From: CAZHFW01 sp964531675
GTDB lineage: Bacteria; Planctomycetota; Phycisphaerae; Phycisphaerales; UBA1924
DNA: 64,000 nt
Assembly (NCBI GenBank): GCA_964531675.1
Contig: CAZHFW010000005.1
Span: forward strand, 79,666 to 143,665
Direction of reading: 5' to 3'
Part shown: in pieces, positions 16,504 to 25,059 of the stretch
Numbering within the stretch: the stretch's first letter is position 1
Layout of the letters: each line of letters opens with the position of its first letter
Notes under the pieces: generated by a model
What the model was told of the DNA's origin: nothing
What the model saw: only the letters and a program-made list of their open reading frames with translations
Database searches by the model: none
Made by a program: the position numbers and the translations under genes

Positions 16504-16519
16504 TTCTCAGAGTTGGGAA
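16504..16519. promoter_or_regulatory. Palindromic enhancer candidate U2
   Basis: TTCTCAGAGTTGGGAA fits the TTCYCA-N4-TGRGAA pattern. Its reverse complement is nearly identical to the site at 30021-30036. Confidence 0.6.
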
Positions 16520-16539
16520 CGCAATTGGGTTCTCGGCCA

Positions 16540-16555
16540 TTCCCGAGGGTGAGAA
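16540..16555. promoter_or_regulatory. Palindromic enhancer candidate U3
   Basis: TTCCCGAGGGTGAGAA fits the same pattern. It abuts the -24 element at 16558, so it may have a repressing or fine-tuning role rather than a distal enhancer role. Confidence 0.5.
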
Positions 16556-16557
16556 GT

Positions 16558-16573
16558 TGGCACAGGATGTGCA
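16558..16573 (+). promoter_or_regulatory. Sigma-54 type promoter of the 15-haem cytochrome operon
   Basis: TGGCACAGGATGTGCA has the GG-N10-GC core of -24/-12 promoters. The expected start of transcription (about 16584) coincides with the ATG at 16585. Confidence 0.55.
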
Positions 16574-16584
16574 TGTCCTTTGGT

Positions 16585-18117
16585 ATGGCTTGCCAGATCG
16601 CCCGATTCCGGGGCGCATCATCCGCGGCTCGAACGCTGACCTGGGCTCTCCTCTCCCTGGCCAGCTTCGGTGCTGCACACGCTCAGGTCGCGGGGGCTCC
16701 GAAACGTCCGCCCGCCCCCGCGACCCCGGCGGTCGCGCCCGGCCAGTCCTGCACGACCACCGAGTGCCACCAGGGCATCGTCAAGCACACCTTTCGCCAC
16801 AACCCCGCTGCAGCCGATTGCAGCGCATGCCACCTGGCGGTGGGCGATCCCAGCGCGCACAAGTTTGCGCTGCCCGTCTCCAAGGAAGAGCTTTGCCTGC
16901 GCTGCCATCAGCTTCCCGCCGAGACGCACGGGCACGCCCCGGTTCGCGACGGCAAGTGCACCGAATGCCACGACCCGCACGGCTCGGAGCACAAGGCCCA
17001 GCTCGTGGGCGATCCCAACCGCGACCTGTGCGTGAAGTGCCACAACGCCACGTTCATGCAGAAGAAGTTCGTGCACGGCCCGGTCGCGGTGGGCGCGTGC
17101 GTCACCTGCCACAAGCCTCACTCCTCCGACATTCCCAAGCTCCTCAGCGCCGACGCCAACACGCTGTGCAAGACCTGCCACGCCGACACGGGCAAGATCC
17201 CCGAGGGCGGACATGTGCACAAGGCGCTGGATCAGGGCTGCGTGAGCTGCCATGACCCGCACGCTGCGGATCACAAGTTCCAGCTCCGCCAGAACGCGCC
17301 GGAGCTTTGCCTGTCCTGCCACAAGGACAAGATGGACTCAATCACCGCCGGGGCCACGTCGGTCCATGCTGCGATCAACGATCCCGGCGGTTGCACGACC
17401 TGCCACGAGCCGCACGCCTCGAAGCTGGCGAATCTCCAGCGCGGCTCGCAACCCGAGACCTGCCTCAAGTGCCACGACAAGCCCCTGAAGGCGACCGATG
17501 GCGTCATGCTGGCCAGCATGTCCAAGGTGCTGGCGAATACGCAGAAGCACGGGCCCATCCGCGACGGGCACTGCACCGTCTGCCATGACCCGCACGCCAG
17601 CAAGCACTTCCGCCTGCTTCCCGAGGAGTATCCCGAGAAGTTCTACGCCCCCTTCTCGCTCGACCTCTACAAGCTGTGCTTCCAGTGCCACTCGTCGGAC
17701 ATGGTGACCAAGGCCAATCCGCAGGGCGTGACCCAGTTCCGCGACGGGGCTAAGAACCTGCACATGCTCCACGTGAACCAGGAGAAGGGCCGCACCTGCC
17801 GGGCGTGCCATGAAGTCCACGCGTCGGAGCGCGGCTCGCACATCCGCGATGCGGTCCCCTTCGGAAGCTCCAACTGGATGCTCGAGATCAACTACAAGCC
17901 TTCCGAGGAAGGCGGCAGTTGCGCCCCGGGTTGCCATGCTCCCAAGACCTACACACGCCCCACCGCGGCCAAGCTGATCCCCAAGGACTGGCCCGACAAG
18001 CCCAAGCCCGCTGCGCCGAGCACCGACGCTCCCAAGCCAGATGCGCCCGCGGCGCCGGACTCGCCCAAGACCCAGAGCCAGGCCACGCCGCAACGCAAGC
18101 CCGGGGAGGCGCCATGA
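16585..18117 (+). CDS. Multihaem c-type cytochrome, about 15 haems
   Basis: This exported electron carrier has a signal peptide ending LLSLASFGAAHA. It carries 13 CXXCH motifs, many in the doubled form CxxCHDPHA, plus a CX4CH (CTTTECH) near the N-terminus and a CX3CH (CAPGCH) near the C-terminus. It ends in a Pro/Ala-rich tail. The number of haems and the company of an Fe-S and an NrfD protein recall the Hmc-type redox complexes. The frame is open to 16513 and ATG also occurs at 16567; 16585 is chosen because the -12 element covers the earlier codons. Its stop overlaps the next start (ATGA). Confidence 0.88.
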   Translation: MACQIARFRGASSAARTLTWALLSLASFGAAHAQVAGAPKRPPAPATPAVAPGQSCTTTECHQGIVKHTFRHNPAAADCSACHLAVGDPSAHKFALPVSKEELCLRCHQLPAETHGHAPVRDGKCTECHDPHGSEHKAQLVGDPNRDLCVKCHNATFMQKKFVHGPVAVGACVTCHKPHSSDIPKLLSADANTLCKTCHADTGKIPEGGHVHKALDQGCVSCHDPHAADHKFQLRQNAPELCLSCHKDKMDSITAGATSVHAAINDPGGCTTCHEPHASKLANLQRGSQPETCLKCHDKPLKATDGVMLASMSKVLANTQKHGPIRDGHCTVCHDPHASKHFRLLPEEYPEKFYAPFSLDLYKLCFQCHSSDMVTKANPQGVTQFRDGAKNLHMLHVNQEKGRTCRACHEVHASERGSHIRDAVPFGSSNWMLEINYKPSEEGGSCAPGCHAPKTYTRPTAAKLIPKDWPDKPKPAAPSTDAPKPDAPAAPDSPKTQSQATPQRKPGEAP

Positions 18118-18821
18118 CCGGCCCGCGCGAACGAGGCTCGCTGGTGCTCTGGGCGATCGGCCCTGTGTTTCTCGCGGTCGGCGGCTACCTGGCCTTCGCG
18201 TCCCCCAAGATCGTGATCCCCACCAATCCGATCCGCACGATCCCGGTCGAACAGATCAAGCCCGGCGCCTGGCGCACGCCCCTCACCAATCCCAACGAAG
18301 CCAAGATCGGCGGCCAGTACCGCCCTTGCAGCGAGTGCCACAAGCTCTTCACGCCCTCCCCCACCGAGACGCGCACGCTCGTCCAGCACAAGGACGTGGT
18401 CATGCGGCACGGCATGAACACCCGCTGCTTCAACTGCCACCACGCCGAGGAACGCGACAAGCTCGTGCTCCACGACGGCACCCTGGTCGGCTTCGACGAA
18501 ACCCCCAAGCTCTGCTCCCAATGCCACGGCACGACCTACCGCGACTGGCAGCGCGGGACCCACGGCAAGACCATGGGCTCCTGGGAAGCTTCCAGCGGCA
18601 AGCAGGTCAGACTCACGTGCAATGAGTGCCACAACCCGCACTCGCCTCACTACGACCCGATCGCTCCGCTCCCGGGCCCCACCACCCTCCGCATGGGTGA
18701 TCAGAGCCGGACGCACCAAGGACCGGAGAAGCACACGCCGCTCCGCACGTGGTCCAAGGAAGGCCAGGAGCATCAGGCCGAGCCGGCGCACGAGGACAAA
18801 GGCAAGGGGGGCAAGGAATGA
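18114..18821 (+). CDS. Membrane-anchored tetrahaem c-type cytochrome
   Basis: One N-terminal helix (LVLWAIGPVFLAVGGYLAFA) anchors a periplasmic domain with four CXXCH motifs: CSECH, CFNCH, CSQCH and CNECH. The C-terminus is charged (EDKGKGGKE). It probably links the quinone-reactive NrfD/Fe-S module to soluble cytochromes. Both ends overlap neighbours by ATGA, so translation is coupled to the 15-haem gene and the Fe-S gene. It does not show the NapC/NrfH N-terminal pattern closely enough to name it so. Confidence 0.85.
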   Translation: MTGPRERGSLVLWAIGPVFLAVGGYLAFASPKIVIPTNPIRTIPVEQIKPGAWRTPLTNPNEAKIGGQYRPCSECHKLFTPSPTETRTLVQHKDVVMRHGMNTRCFNCHHAEERDKLVLHDGTLVGFDETPKLCSQCHGTTYRDWQRGTHGKTMGSWEASSGKQVRLTCNECHNPHSPHYDPIAPLPGPTTLRMGDQSRTHQGPEKHTPLRTWSKEGQEHQAEPAHEDKGKGGKE

Positions 18822-19885
18822 ACCTGCGCATCTGGGACGGCAAGTCCGCCGAAGCGCCGCAGATGACCCGGCGCAGCTTTCTCCGCGCCGGGACCGCGGT
18901 CGCGGGAGGAATGGCCGCCCTGGCCGCGGCATTAAGCCCGCTCAAGCAGCTCAAGGACGAGGACGAGTTCTCGATCCAGAAGTTCCTGCAGAAGCACTAC
19001 AAGGAGATGACGCCCGACGACATGAAGGAGGCCCTGGCGCGCATCTCCCGCGAGGTCGAGAAGCGCTACAAGGTCCGGCCCGACATCAAGGACCTCCGCG
19101 CCAAGTCGGGCGTGGAGTTCGTCTACGCGCTGAACCTGAGCCGGTGCATCGGCTGCCGCAAGTGCGTGCACGCCTGCGTGCATGAGAACAACCAGAGCCG
19201 TTCTCCCGAGATCCAGTACATCCGCGTCATCGAGATGCCCCGCGGCACGATGGACATGGAGAAGGGCGATCACCACTACGACCGCCCCACGGTCCCCGAC
19301 GCGAGCCACTTCTACATGCCGGTGCAGTGCCACCAGTGCGCCAACCCGCCCTGCGTGAAGGTCTGCCCCGTGGAAGCGACTTGGCAGGACGCGGACGGGA
19401 TCACCGTCATCGACTACGACTGGTGCATCGGCTGCCGGTATTGCGAAGCCGCGTGCCCTTACTGGGCCCGCCGGTTCAACTTCGTGGAGCCCAACCTCCC
19501 CGCCGATCAGCTCAATCCGAACATGGCGTACCTGGCCAACCGCCCGCGCCCCAAGGGCGTGGTCGAGAAGTGCCACTTCTGCCTGCATCGCACCCGCGAC
19601 GGCAAGCTCCCCGCCTGCCTGGAGGCCTGCCCGACCGGCGCCCGCAAGTTCGGCAACGTGCTCGATCCGGAGAGCGAAGTCTCCCAGATCCTCAAGACCA
19701 AGCGCGTCTTCGTCCTCAAGGAGGAAGTCGGGACTCTGCCCCGCTTCTTCTACTACTTCGACGAGCGCTACCCCAACTCCGTCGACCCTGAGGCCCAGAA
19801 GATCGCCGCGGCCCTCGGCATCGAGTGCACGCCCGAGTCGATCTTCCCGGGCATGAGCGGCATCCCCGCCGGAGGTGTCGCGTGA
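18818..19885 (+). CDS. Tat-exported 4x[4Fe-4S] ferredoxin-like subunit
   Basis: This 355-aa electron-transfer subunit belongs to the DmsB/NrfC/HmcB type. It has a twin-arginine signal (MTRRSFLRAGTAVAGGMAAL) and four Cys clusters: CIGCRKCVHAC, CHQCANPPCVKVC, CIGCRYCEAACPY and CHFCLHR... CLEACP. It should sit on the periplasmic face next to the NrfD protein and pass electrons between quinol and haem. ATG at 18818 overlaps the previous stop, and its own stop overlaps the next GTG start. Confidence 0.92.
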   Translation: MNLRIWDGKSAEAPQMTRRSFLRAGTAVAGGMAALAAALSPLKQLKDEDEFSIQKFLQKHYKEMTPDDMKEALARISREVEKRYKVRPDIKDLRAKSGVEFVYALNLSRCIGCRKCVHACVHENNQSRSPEIQYIRVIEMPRGTMDMEKGDHHYDRPTVPDASHFYMPVQCHQCANPPCVKVCPVEATWQDADGITVIDYDWCIGCRYCEAACPYWARRFNFVEPNLPADQLNPNMAYLANRPRPKGVVEKCHFCLHRTRDGKLPACLEACPTGARKFGNVLDPESEVSQILKTKRVFVLKEEVGTLPRFFYYFDERYPNSVDPEAQKIAAALGIECTPESIFPGMSGIPAGGVA

Positions 19886-21123
19886 AGCAGTACGTCACCT
19901 TCCTCATCCGCTGCTTCAGGCTGAGCTTCGTCGGCCCGCCCATCTACTACGTGTGGATGCTCGGTCTCTCGATCCTGGCGCTGCTCGGGCTCAACGCGTA
20001 TTGCAAGCAGTTCGTCTACGGCATGGGCGTGACCGGGATGTCCGATCAGGTCTCCTGGGGCTTCTACATCGCCAACTTCGCGTTCTTGGTCGGCATGGCC
20101 GCCGCCGCCGCGACGATGGTGATCCCGGTGTACATCTACCGCAATCGCGAGCTGAGCGATCTGGTCATCTTCGCGCATCTGTTCGCGGTCGCCGCGATCA
20201 TCATGGCGCTGCTCTTCGTGGTCGTGGATCTGGGCCGCCCGGACCGCTTCCACCACATGATGCTCCGCTTCAACTTCCCGGTCTCGATGCTCACGTGGGA
20301 CGTGATCTCGCTGAACGGGTATCTGTTCCTGAATCTGCACATCTGCGGGTACCTGATCTACACCGCGTACCGCCGCCGCCAGCCCAGCAAGCTCTTCTAC
20401 ATCCCGTTCGTCTTCGTCGCGATCCTGTGGGCCTTCGGCACCCAGCTCGTCGAGGCGTTCCTGTATTGCGGCCTGGGCGGTCGCCCCTTCTGGAACTCCG
20501 CGGTCATCGCGCCGCGGCTGGTTGCCGCCGCGTTCGCGGCCGGCCCGTCGATCCTGATCATCGCGCTCCAGGTTATCGCCGCGTACACCGACTACAAGGT
20601 CCCCGAGAAGGCCTTCATGACGCTGCGGAACACCGTCCGCGTCGCGATGTCCGCCAGCCTCTTCCTGCTCGCCTCCGAAGCCTTCACCGAGTTCTACACC
20701 GACTCGGCCCACGTCGCCTCGGCCCGCTATCTCTTCATCGGGCTCGAAGGCCACAACGGTCTGGTCCCCTGGATCTGGACCGCCATCACCCTGAACGTCA
20801 CCGCCCTGATCATCCTCTACACCCCCTTCTCCAAGTCCAAGAAGCTCCTCAACATCGCCTGCGCCATGATCATCACCGGCGTGTGGATCGAGAAGGGCAT
20901 GGGCCTGGTGATCCCCGCGTTCGTGCCCACCCCCCTGGGCGAGATCGTGGACTACAAGCCCACGCTCAACGAGGCCCTCGTCTCGATCGGCATCGCGGGC
21001 TTCGGACTGCTCATCTTCACGATCCTGGTCCGCGTCACCATCCCGGTGCTGTCGGGCCGCCTCACGATCGACAAGCCCTACGACCCCGCTGCGCCCTTGC
21101 CTGAAGTTCCCGCCGCCACCTGA
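19882..21123 (+). CDS. NrfD/PsrC-family membrane quinone-reactive subunit
   Basis: This 413-aa integral membrane protein has about nine to ten helices and NrfD-family features such as GFYIANFAFLVGMAAAAATM, VVDLGRPDRFHHMML and FPVSMLTWDVISLNGYL. The family exchanges electrons with menaquinone or ubiquinone and partners a periplasmic Fe-S subunit. The start is GTG at 19882, overlapping the previous TGA and preceded by GGAGGT. The gene order cytochrome, cytochrome, Fe-S, NrfD resembles Hmc-like complexes more than alternative complex III, since no Mo-like ActB domain is present. Confidence 0.92.
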   Translation: MKQYVTFLIRCFRLSFVGPPIYYVWMLGLSILALLGLNAYCKQFVYGMGVTGMSDQVSWGFYIANFAFLVGMAAAAATMVIPVYIYRNRELSDLVIFAHLFAVAAIIMALLFVVVDLGRPDRFHHMMLRFNFPVSMLTWDVISLNGYLFLNLHICGYLIYTAYRRRQPSKLFYIPFVFVAILWAFGTQLVEAFLYCGLGGRPFWNSAVIAPRLVAAAFAAGPSILIIALQVIAAYTDYKVPEKAFMTLRNTVRVAMSASLFLLASEAFTEFYTDSAHVASARYLFIGLEGHNGLVPWIWTAITLNVTALIILYTPFSKSKKLLNIACAMIITGVWIEKGMGLVIPAFVPTPLGEIVDYKPTLNEALVSIGIAGFGLLIFTILVRVTIPVLSGRLTIDKPYDPAAPLPEVPAAT

Positions 21124-21157
21124 AGCATTCCCCGACGCTGTACGGAGAGACCGATCC

Positions 21158-22657
21158 ATGTCACGCTCGATCACCCGCCACACGCTCGTCTTCGCCGCCG
21201 CAGCGGCCCCGCTCGCGCTCGCCTCGGGCCAGGCCTTCGGCCCCCGCGAGATCTCCGAGCAGAGCAAGCAGTGCATCGCGTGCCACAAGGAGCACAGCCC
21301 CGCGGTCTACAGCCAGTGGGGCGCCAGCAAGCACTTCCGCGCCAACGTCGCCTGCTTCGAGTGCCACAGCGCCAACGAGGGTGACAAGGACGCGTTCAAG
21401 CACTTCGGCCAGACCATCGCGATCCTGGTCACGCCCAAGGACTGCGCACGCTGCCACTCCAAGGAAGTCGAAGAGTTCAGCGCCTCGCGCCACGCCAAGG
21501 CGGGCCGCATCCTCGGCTCCCTGGACAACATGCTGGCCGAAGTCGTCGAAGGCAATCATGGCTTCAAGTCCGACGCCCATCCCAACGGCGTCTCCGCCGC
21601 AGCGGTCACAGGCTGCTGGCAATGCCACGGCGCCGAGGTGAAGGTCCTCGAAGGCGGCAAGATCGATCCCACGACCTGGCCCAACAGCGGCATCGGCCGC
21701 ATCAACCCCGATGGCTCCGAGGGCTCGTGCAACGCGTGCCACACCACGCACACGTTCAGCGCCGCCCAGGCCCGCTATCCCGACACCTGCGGCAAGTGCC
21801 ACCTCGGTCCGGATCACCCGCAGAAGGAGATCTACGCCGAGTCCAAGCACGGCTCGAACTTCTTCGCCAACGTCGGCCGCAACAATCTGGACAACCCCAA
21901 GTGGGTGGTGGGCGAAGACTACTTCACCGGCCCGACCTGCGCGACGTGCCACATGTCGGCGACGCGCAAGCAGCCCGTGACCCACGACGTCGGCCTGCGG
22001 ATCAGCTGGAACAACCGCCCCGAGGTCTCCATCCGTCCCGAGGCCGCCGACGCCAAGCTCGGACTCCCCGGCGCGAACATCAACTGGCAGACCCGTCGCA
22101 AGAACATGACCGATGTCTGCGCCAGCTGCCATGATGCGCTCTGGATCAAGAACTTCTACACCCAGTACGACGAGTTCATCGAGCTCTACAACACCAAGTT
22201 CGGCGCGCCGGGCAAGGAGCTCTACGCACTTGCCAAGCCCCTGCTCAACCCCGTCCAGTTCTCCAACGAGCTTGACTACACCTGGTACGAGCTCTGGCAT
22301 CACGAAGGCCGCCGGGCCCGCCATGGCGCGTCCATGATGGCCCCCGACTACGCCCACTGGCACGGCACCTACGAGGTCTCCAAGCGCTTCTACATGGAGA
22401 TGGTCCCCCAGCTCCAGCACCTGATCGACCAGAACACGTCCAGCCCCGACCCCAAGAAGGCCAAGGCCGCCGCCGACCTCAAGGCCAAGCTCGACGAGGT
22501 CCTCAACTCCGACGACCACAAGTGGTTCCTGGGCAAGATGAACCCGGACGAAGCGGCCGAACGCCAGAAGGCCATCGAAGTCTTCAAGAAGCGCTACGAG
22601 GCCAACGTCGCCAAGCCCGAAACCAAGCCCGAGCCCAAGGCCGACGAGAAGAAGTAA
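21158..22657 (+). CDS. Octahaem cytochrome of the hydroxylamine oxidoreductase (HAO) family
   Basis: The protein has a signal peptide and eight CXXCH motifs (CIACH, CFECH, CARCH, CWQCH, CNACH, CGKCH, CATCH, CASCH). The HAO-type C-terminal segment YELWHHEGRRARHGASMM and PDYAHWHGTYEVSKRFY follows. HAO relatives oxidise hydroxylamine or hydrazine, or in the reverse-type branch reduce nitrite. The direction depends on a crosslinking Tyr that I cannot assign without alignment. It starts 34 nt after the NrfD gene, so it is likely the terminal enzyme of that electron chain. The C-terminus is Lys/Pro-rich. Confidence 0.82.
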   Translation: MSRSITRHTLVFAAAAAPLALASGQAFGPREISEQSKQCIACHKEHSPAVYSQWGASKHFRANVACFECHSANEGDKDAFKHFGQTIAILVTPKDCARCHSKEVEEFSASRHAKAGRILGSLDNMLAEVVEGNHGFKSDAHPNGVSAAAVTGCWQCHGAEVKVLEGGKIDPTTWPNSGIGRINPDGSEGSCNACHTTHTFSAAQARYPDTCGKCHLGPDHPQKEIYAESKHGSNFFANVGRNNLDNPKWVVGEDYFTGPTCATCHMSATRKQPVTHDVGLRISWNNRPEVSIRPEAADAKLGLPGANINWQTRRKNMTDVCASCHDALWIKNFYTQYDEFIELYNTKFGAPGKELYALAKPLLNPVQFSNELDYTWYELWHHEGRRARHGASMMAPDYAHWHGTYEVSKRFYMEMVPQLQHLIDQNTSSPDPKKAKAAADLKAKLDEVLNSDDHKWFLGKMNPDEAAERQKAIEVFKKRYEANVAKPETKPEPKADEKK

Positions 22658-22690
22658 GCCCCTTCCACACCCCCGATTCTCCTCCTCACG

Positions 22691-22721
22691 CAAGAGCCCG
22701 CGGCCAACGCTCGGGCTCTTG
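22691..22721 (+). terminator. Hairpin after the HAO-like gene
   Basis: CAAGAGCCCG (22691-22700) and CGGGCTCTTG (22712-22721) form a perfect 10-bp stem with an 11-nt loop. A short T stretch (GGCTCTTTG) follows. It probably ends the operon starting at 16585. Confidence 0.6.
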
Positions 22722-22783
22722 GGCTCTTTGAGCACGCCAGCATTCCGTCCCGATCTCCCCTTCGGTTACCATCACGACGCCAG

Positions 22784-23221
22784 ATGACCCACCACCCCAC
22801 CGAAGACGATGGCAAGATGGCCCTCCGTGACCACGTGGTCGAGCGGGCACTCATCGCCCGCCAGCGCTACGGCCCCACCATCGACCACGACGCGATCCTG
22901 AAGATCCTCGATGATCGCGCCATCGTGCGCTACCCCGTCGGCATCCGCTTCGACACCGAGGGCCTTCAGCCCGGGGAGTTCGCGCACGCCGAGCCGCTCG
23001 CCGAGCACGCCAAGGGTGGGTTCTGCCTGTTCGTTCATCCGGCGCTGCAGTCCCGCGCCGCGGATATCGCCCTCGCGGTCGCGTACCACATCCCGCCGAT
23101 CAACTACGGCGACATCGTCGAGCCCGAGGACTGCGAGGCCTTCGGCGCCGCCCTTCTGGGCATGGAACGCGAGTCCTACTACCAGGCCCTCTGCGCTCTG
23201 GCGGACTCGCTCCCCAAGTAA
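22784..23221 (+). CDS. Conserved hypothetical protein
   Basis: This 145-aa soluble acidic protein is not recognised. Visible features are a helical start (ALRDHVVERALIARQRYGPT), a strand-rich centre (IVRYPVGIRFDTEG, GGFCLFVHP) and a closing helix. There is no signal peptide or metal motif. It has normal codon use and stands alone between the HAO terminator and the end of ccsA, without a clear ribosome site. Confidence 0.65.
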   Translation: MTHHPTEDDGKMALRDHVVERALIARQRYGPTIDHDAILKILDDRAIVRYPVGIRFDTEGLQPGEFAHAEPLAEHAKGGFCLFVHPALQSRAADIALAVAYHIPPINYGDIVEPEDCEAFGAALLGMERESYYQALCALADSLPK

Positions 23222-23279
23222 GCAGAGCGGGCGCATGTCTCCGGGCCAACACGCTCCGGATCAGCGGCGCAACAAAGAA

Positions 23280-23303
23280 GGCGGCCCGCACACGCGGACC
23301 GCC
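23280..23303 (-). terminator. Intrinsic terminator after ccsA
   Basis: GGCGGCCCGC (23280-23289) and GCGGACCGCC (23294-23303) form a 10-bp stem with one mismatch and an ACAC loop. On the minus strand it is followed by TTCTTTGTT. It lies just beyond the ccsA stop. Confidence 0.65.
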
Positions 23304-23340
23304 CTCGGGACACGCTTGATATCCGATCCGGGTCTCGGGC

Positions 23341-25059
23341 TTACATCGCGGGCGTCGCCGGGCGACCCGCTGGCATGTCCGCCGTCGAAGGCTGCTGGGC
23401 CTTGACCTGAGCACGATGGCGCACCCAGCAGATCGCCAGGAAGACCAGCTCGATCGCGGCCCACAGGCCGACGTACGCCTCACCGCCGGAGCCGAAGCCG
23501 TAGCTGTGGAGGCCCGTCGCCATGACGTAGTTGACGCCGTAGAACGTCCAGACGATCACGACCAGCCCGAGCACCGCCGCCGCCGCCAGACCGAAGTCCT
23601 TGAGCCAGCGCACGTAGCGGGCGTGGAGCACCGCGAAGTAGGTCAGGATGCTGATGAGCGCCCAAGTCTCCTTCGGGTCCCAGCCCCAGAAGCGGCCCCA
23701 GGAATCCGCGGCCCACACGCCGCCCAGGATCGTGCCGGCCGTCAGGAGTACCAGCCCGACCTGGATCGTGCGATAGGTCTGCACGACCAGAGCCGCCGAG
23801 CGCCGCGCGGACACTTCGTCACGCTTACCCAGGACCACGTCCTTGATGAGGTATGCATGGCCGAGCACCGACGCGACCGCGAGCACGCCGTAGCTGGCGA
23901 CGATCGTCAGCACGTGCACCGTGAGCCAGAAGTTGCTGCGGAGCACCGCGGGGAGCGAGTTGGTGCGGTCGGTGAGAGGCACCATGCCCGCGAAGATCAC
24001 GGAGACGAACGCCGCCGACACGCCGGCGAAGAGGTACCAGCCCTTGCGGTTGTTCACGAGCTGCGCGACCAGGCCGACGCCGATGCCGACCAGGCCCATC
24101 CAGAGCAGCGCCTCGAAGGTGTTGCTCACCGGAGCGCGATTGAGGATGAGCACGCGGAGGACCACGCCCAGGATGTGCTCGCCGATGCCGATCGCGGTCG
24201 CGACCAGCGCCAGGAACGTCATGGGCTTCTTGAACATGAGCTGGGAGAGCCCGAAGAGCACGATTGCCAGGCCGTAGAACACCGCGGTCTTGCGCCACGG
24301 ATTGTGCCGGTCGTAGAAGAACTCAAGACCGACCGCCTTGGCCTCGGCCGGCGTGGGCTTGCCGATCGCGGCGATCGACTTGTCGAGCTGATCGACGCCC
24401 TGATCGATGGGAAGCCCGCCGAGATAGGCGGTGCCGATCGCCTTCCATGCGGCCTGGGCCGGCTCGGCGCCGGGATCCGCGGAGGCGGCGCTCACGAAGC
24501 GGTAGGCCTGGCCCGCGCCGGAAGGAACCATCGCCAGAGTCCCGCCGCTGGCCAGCTCCGCGATGCGGTTGGCCGCCCCGCGGATGTCCAGCGCCTTGCG
24601 CTGCATCTTGCTCGGGGAGGCCTGCGGGTCATTAGCCCGCGCCTGCTCGAACTGATTGAGCAGGTCGTTGAGCCCCTTGGTGTTGGCAAGCTCGGCGGCG
24701 CTGAAGAAGCGACGCTCGGGGTCGACCCCGATCAGCTTCTTGAAGGGCTTGTCCTCGATGGTGATCAGGCGACGCGTGAGCATCTCCTGACCCTTGAACA
24801 TCAGGTCGAGCAGCAGCTGCATGGGCGCGCGGCCCGTGTAGCCGTCAGGACCGTTGCTGGACCAGCGCGTGCGACCGGTGATCTCGACCGCCAGGCGGCG
24901 GGCGTAGGTCTCCAGAGGCATCACGCGACCGCCATCCTGAACAGGCATGGCGCCCAGACGATCGACGCCCGCGCCCCCTCCAGAATCAGCCGGCGCTGCC
25001 CACAGGTTCTGGCAGCACATCAGAGACAACAGGACGACGAGCAGTACGCGGCGAAGCAT
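23341..25059 (-). CDS. ccsA: CcsA/ResC-type cytochrome c haem-ligation protein
   Basis: CcsA is the haem-handling half of the system II cytochrome c synthase. The 572-aa protein has a signal-like N-terminus, a periplasmic domain of about 230 residues, then eight helices. Among them is the tryptophan-rich WWD motif GRFWGWDPKETWALISILTY and membrane His residues that ligate haem. Its start overlaps the end of resB by 74 nt in another frame; GGAGG about 20 nt upstream and the signal peptide support this start. It closes the operon that begins at 29932. Confidence 0.92.
   Translation of the reverse strand: MLRRVLLVVLLSLMCCQNLWAAPADSGGGAGVDRLGAMPVQDGGRVMPLETYARRLAVEITGRTRWSSNGPDGYTGRAPMQLLLDLMFKGQEMLTRRLITIEDKPFKKLIGVDPERRFFSAAELANTKGLNDLLNQFEQARANDPQASPSKMQRKALDIRGAANRIAELASGGTLAMVPSGAGQAYRFVSAASADPGAEPAQAAWKAIGTAYLGGLPIDQGVDQLDKSIAAIGKPTPAEAKAVGLEFFYDRHNPWRKTAVFYGLAIVLFGLSQLMFKKPMTFLALVATAIGIGEHILGVVLRVLILNRAPVSNTFEALLWMGLVGIGVGLVAQLVNNRKGWYLFAGVSAAFVSVIFAGMVPLTDRTNSLPAVLRSNFWLTVHVLTIVASYGVLAVASVLGHAYLIKDVVLGKRDEVSARRSAALVVQTYRTIQVGLVLLTAGTILGGVWAADSWGRFWGWDPKETWALISILTYFAVLHARYVRWLKDFGLAAAAVLGLVVIVWTFYGVNYVMATGLHSYGFGSGGEAYVGLWAAIELVFLAICWVRHRAQVKAQQPSTADMPAGRPATPAM

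Noticed and set aside
16513..16584. Longer start of the 15-haem cytochrome
   Set aside because: It would run through two palindromes and the -24/-12 element and add a non-signal N-terminus.
16585..21123. Alternative complex III
   Set aside because: The module lacks the Mo-like ActB region, the second NrfD-type subunit and the ActE/ActD genes; the arrangement is closer to Hmc-like complexes.
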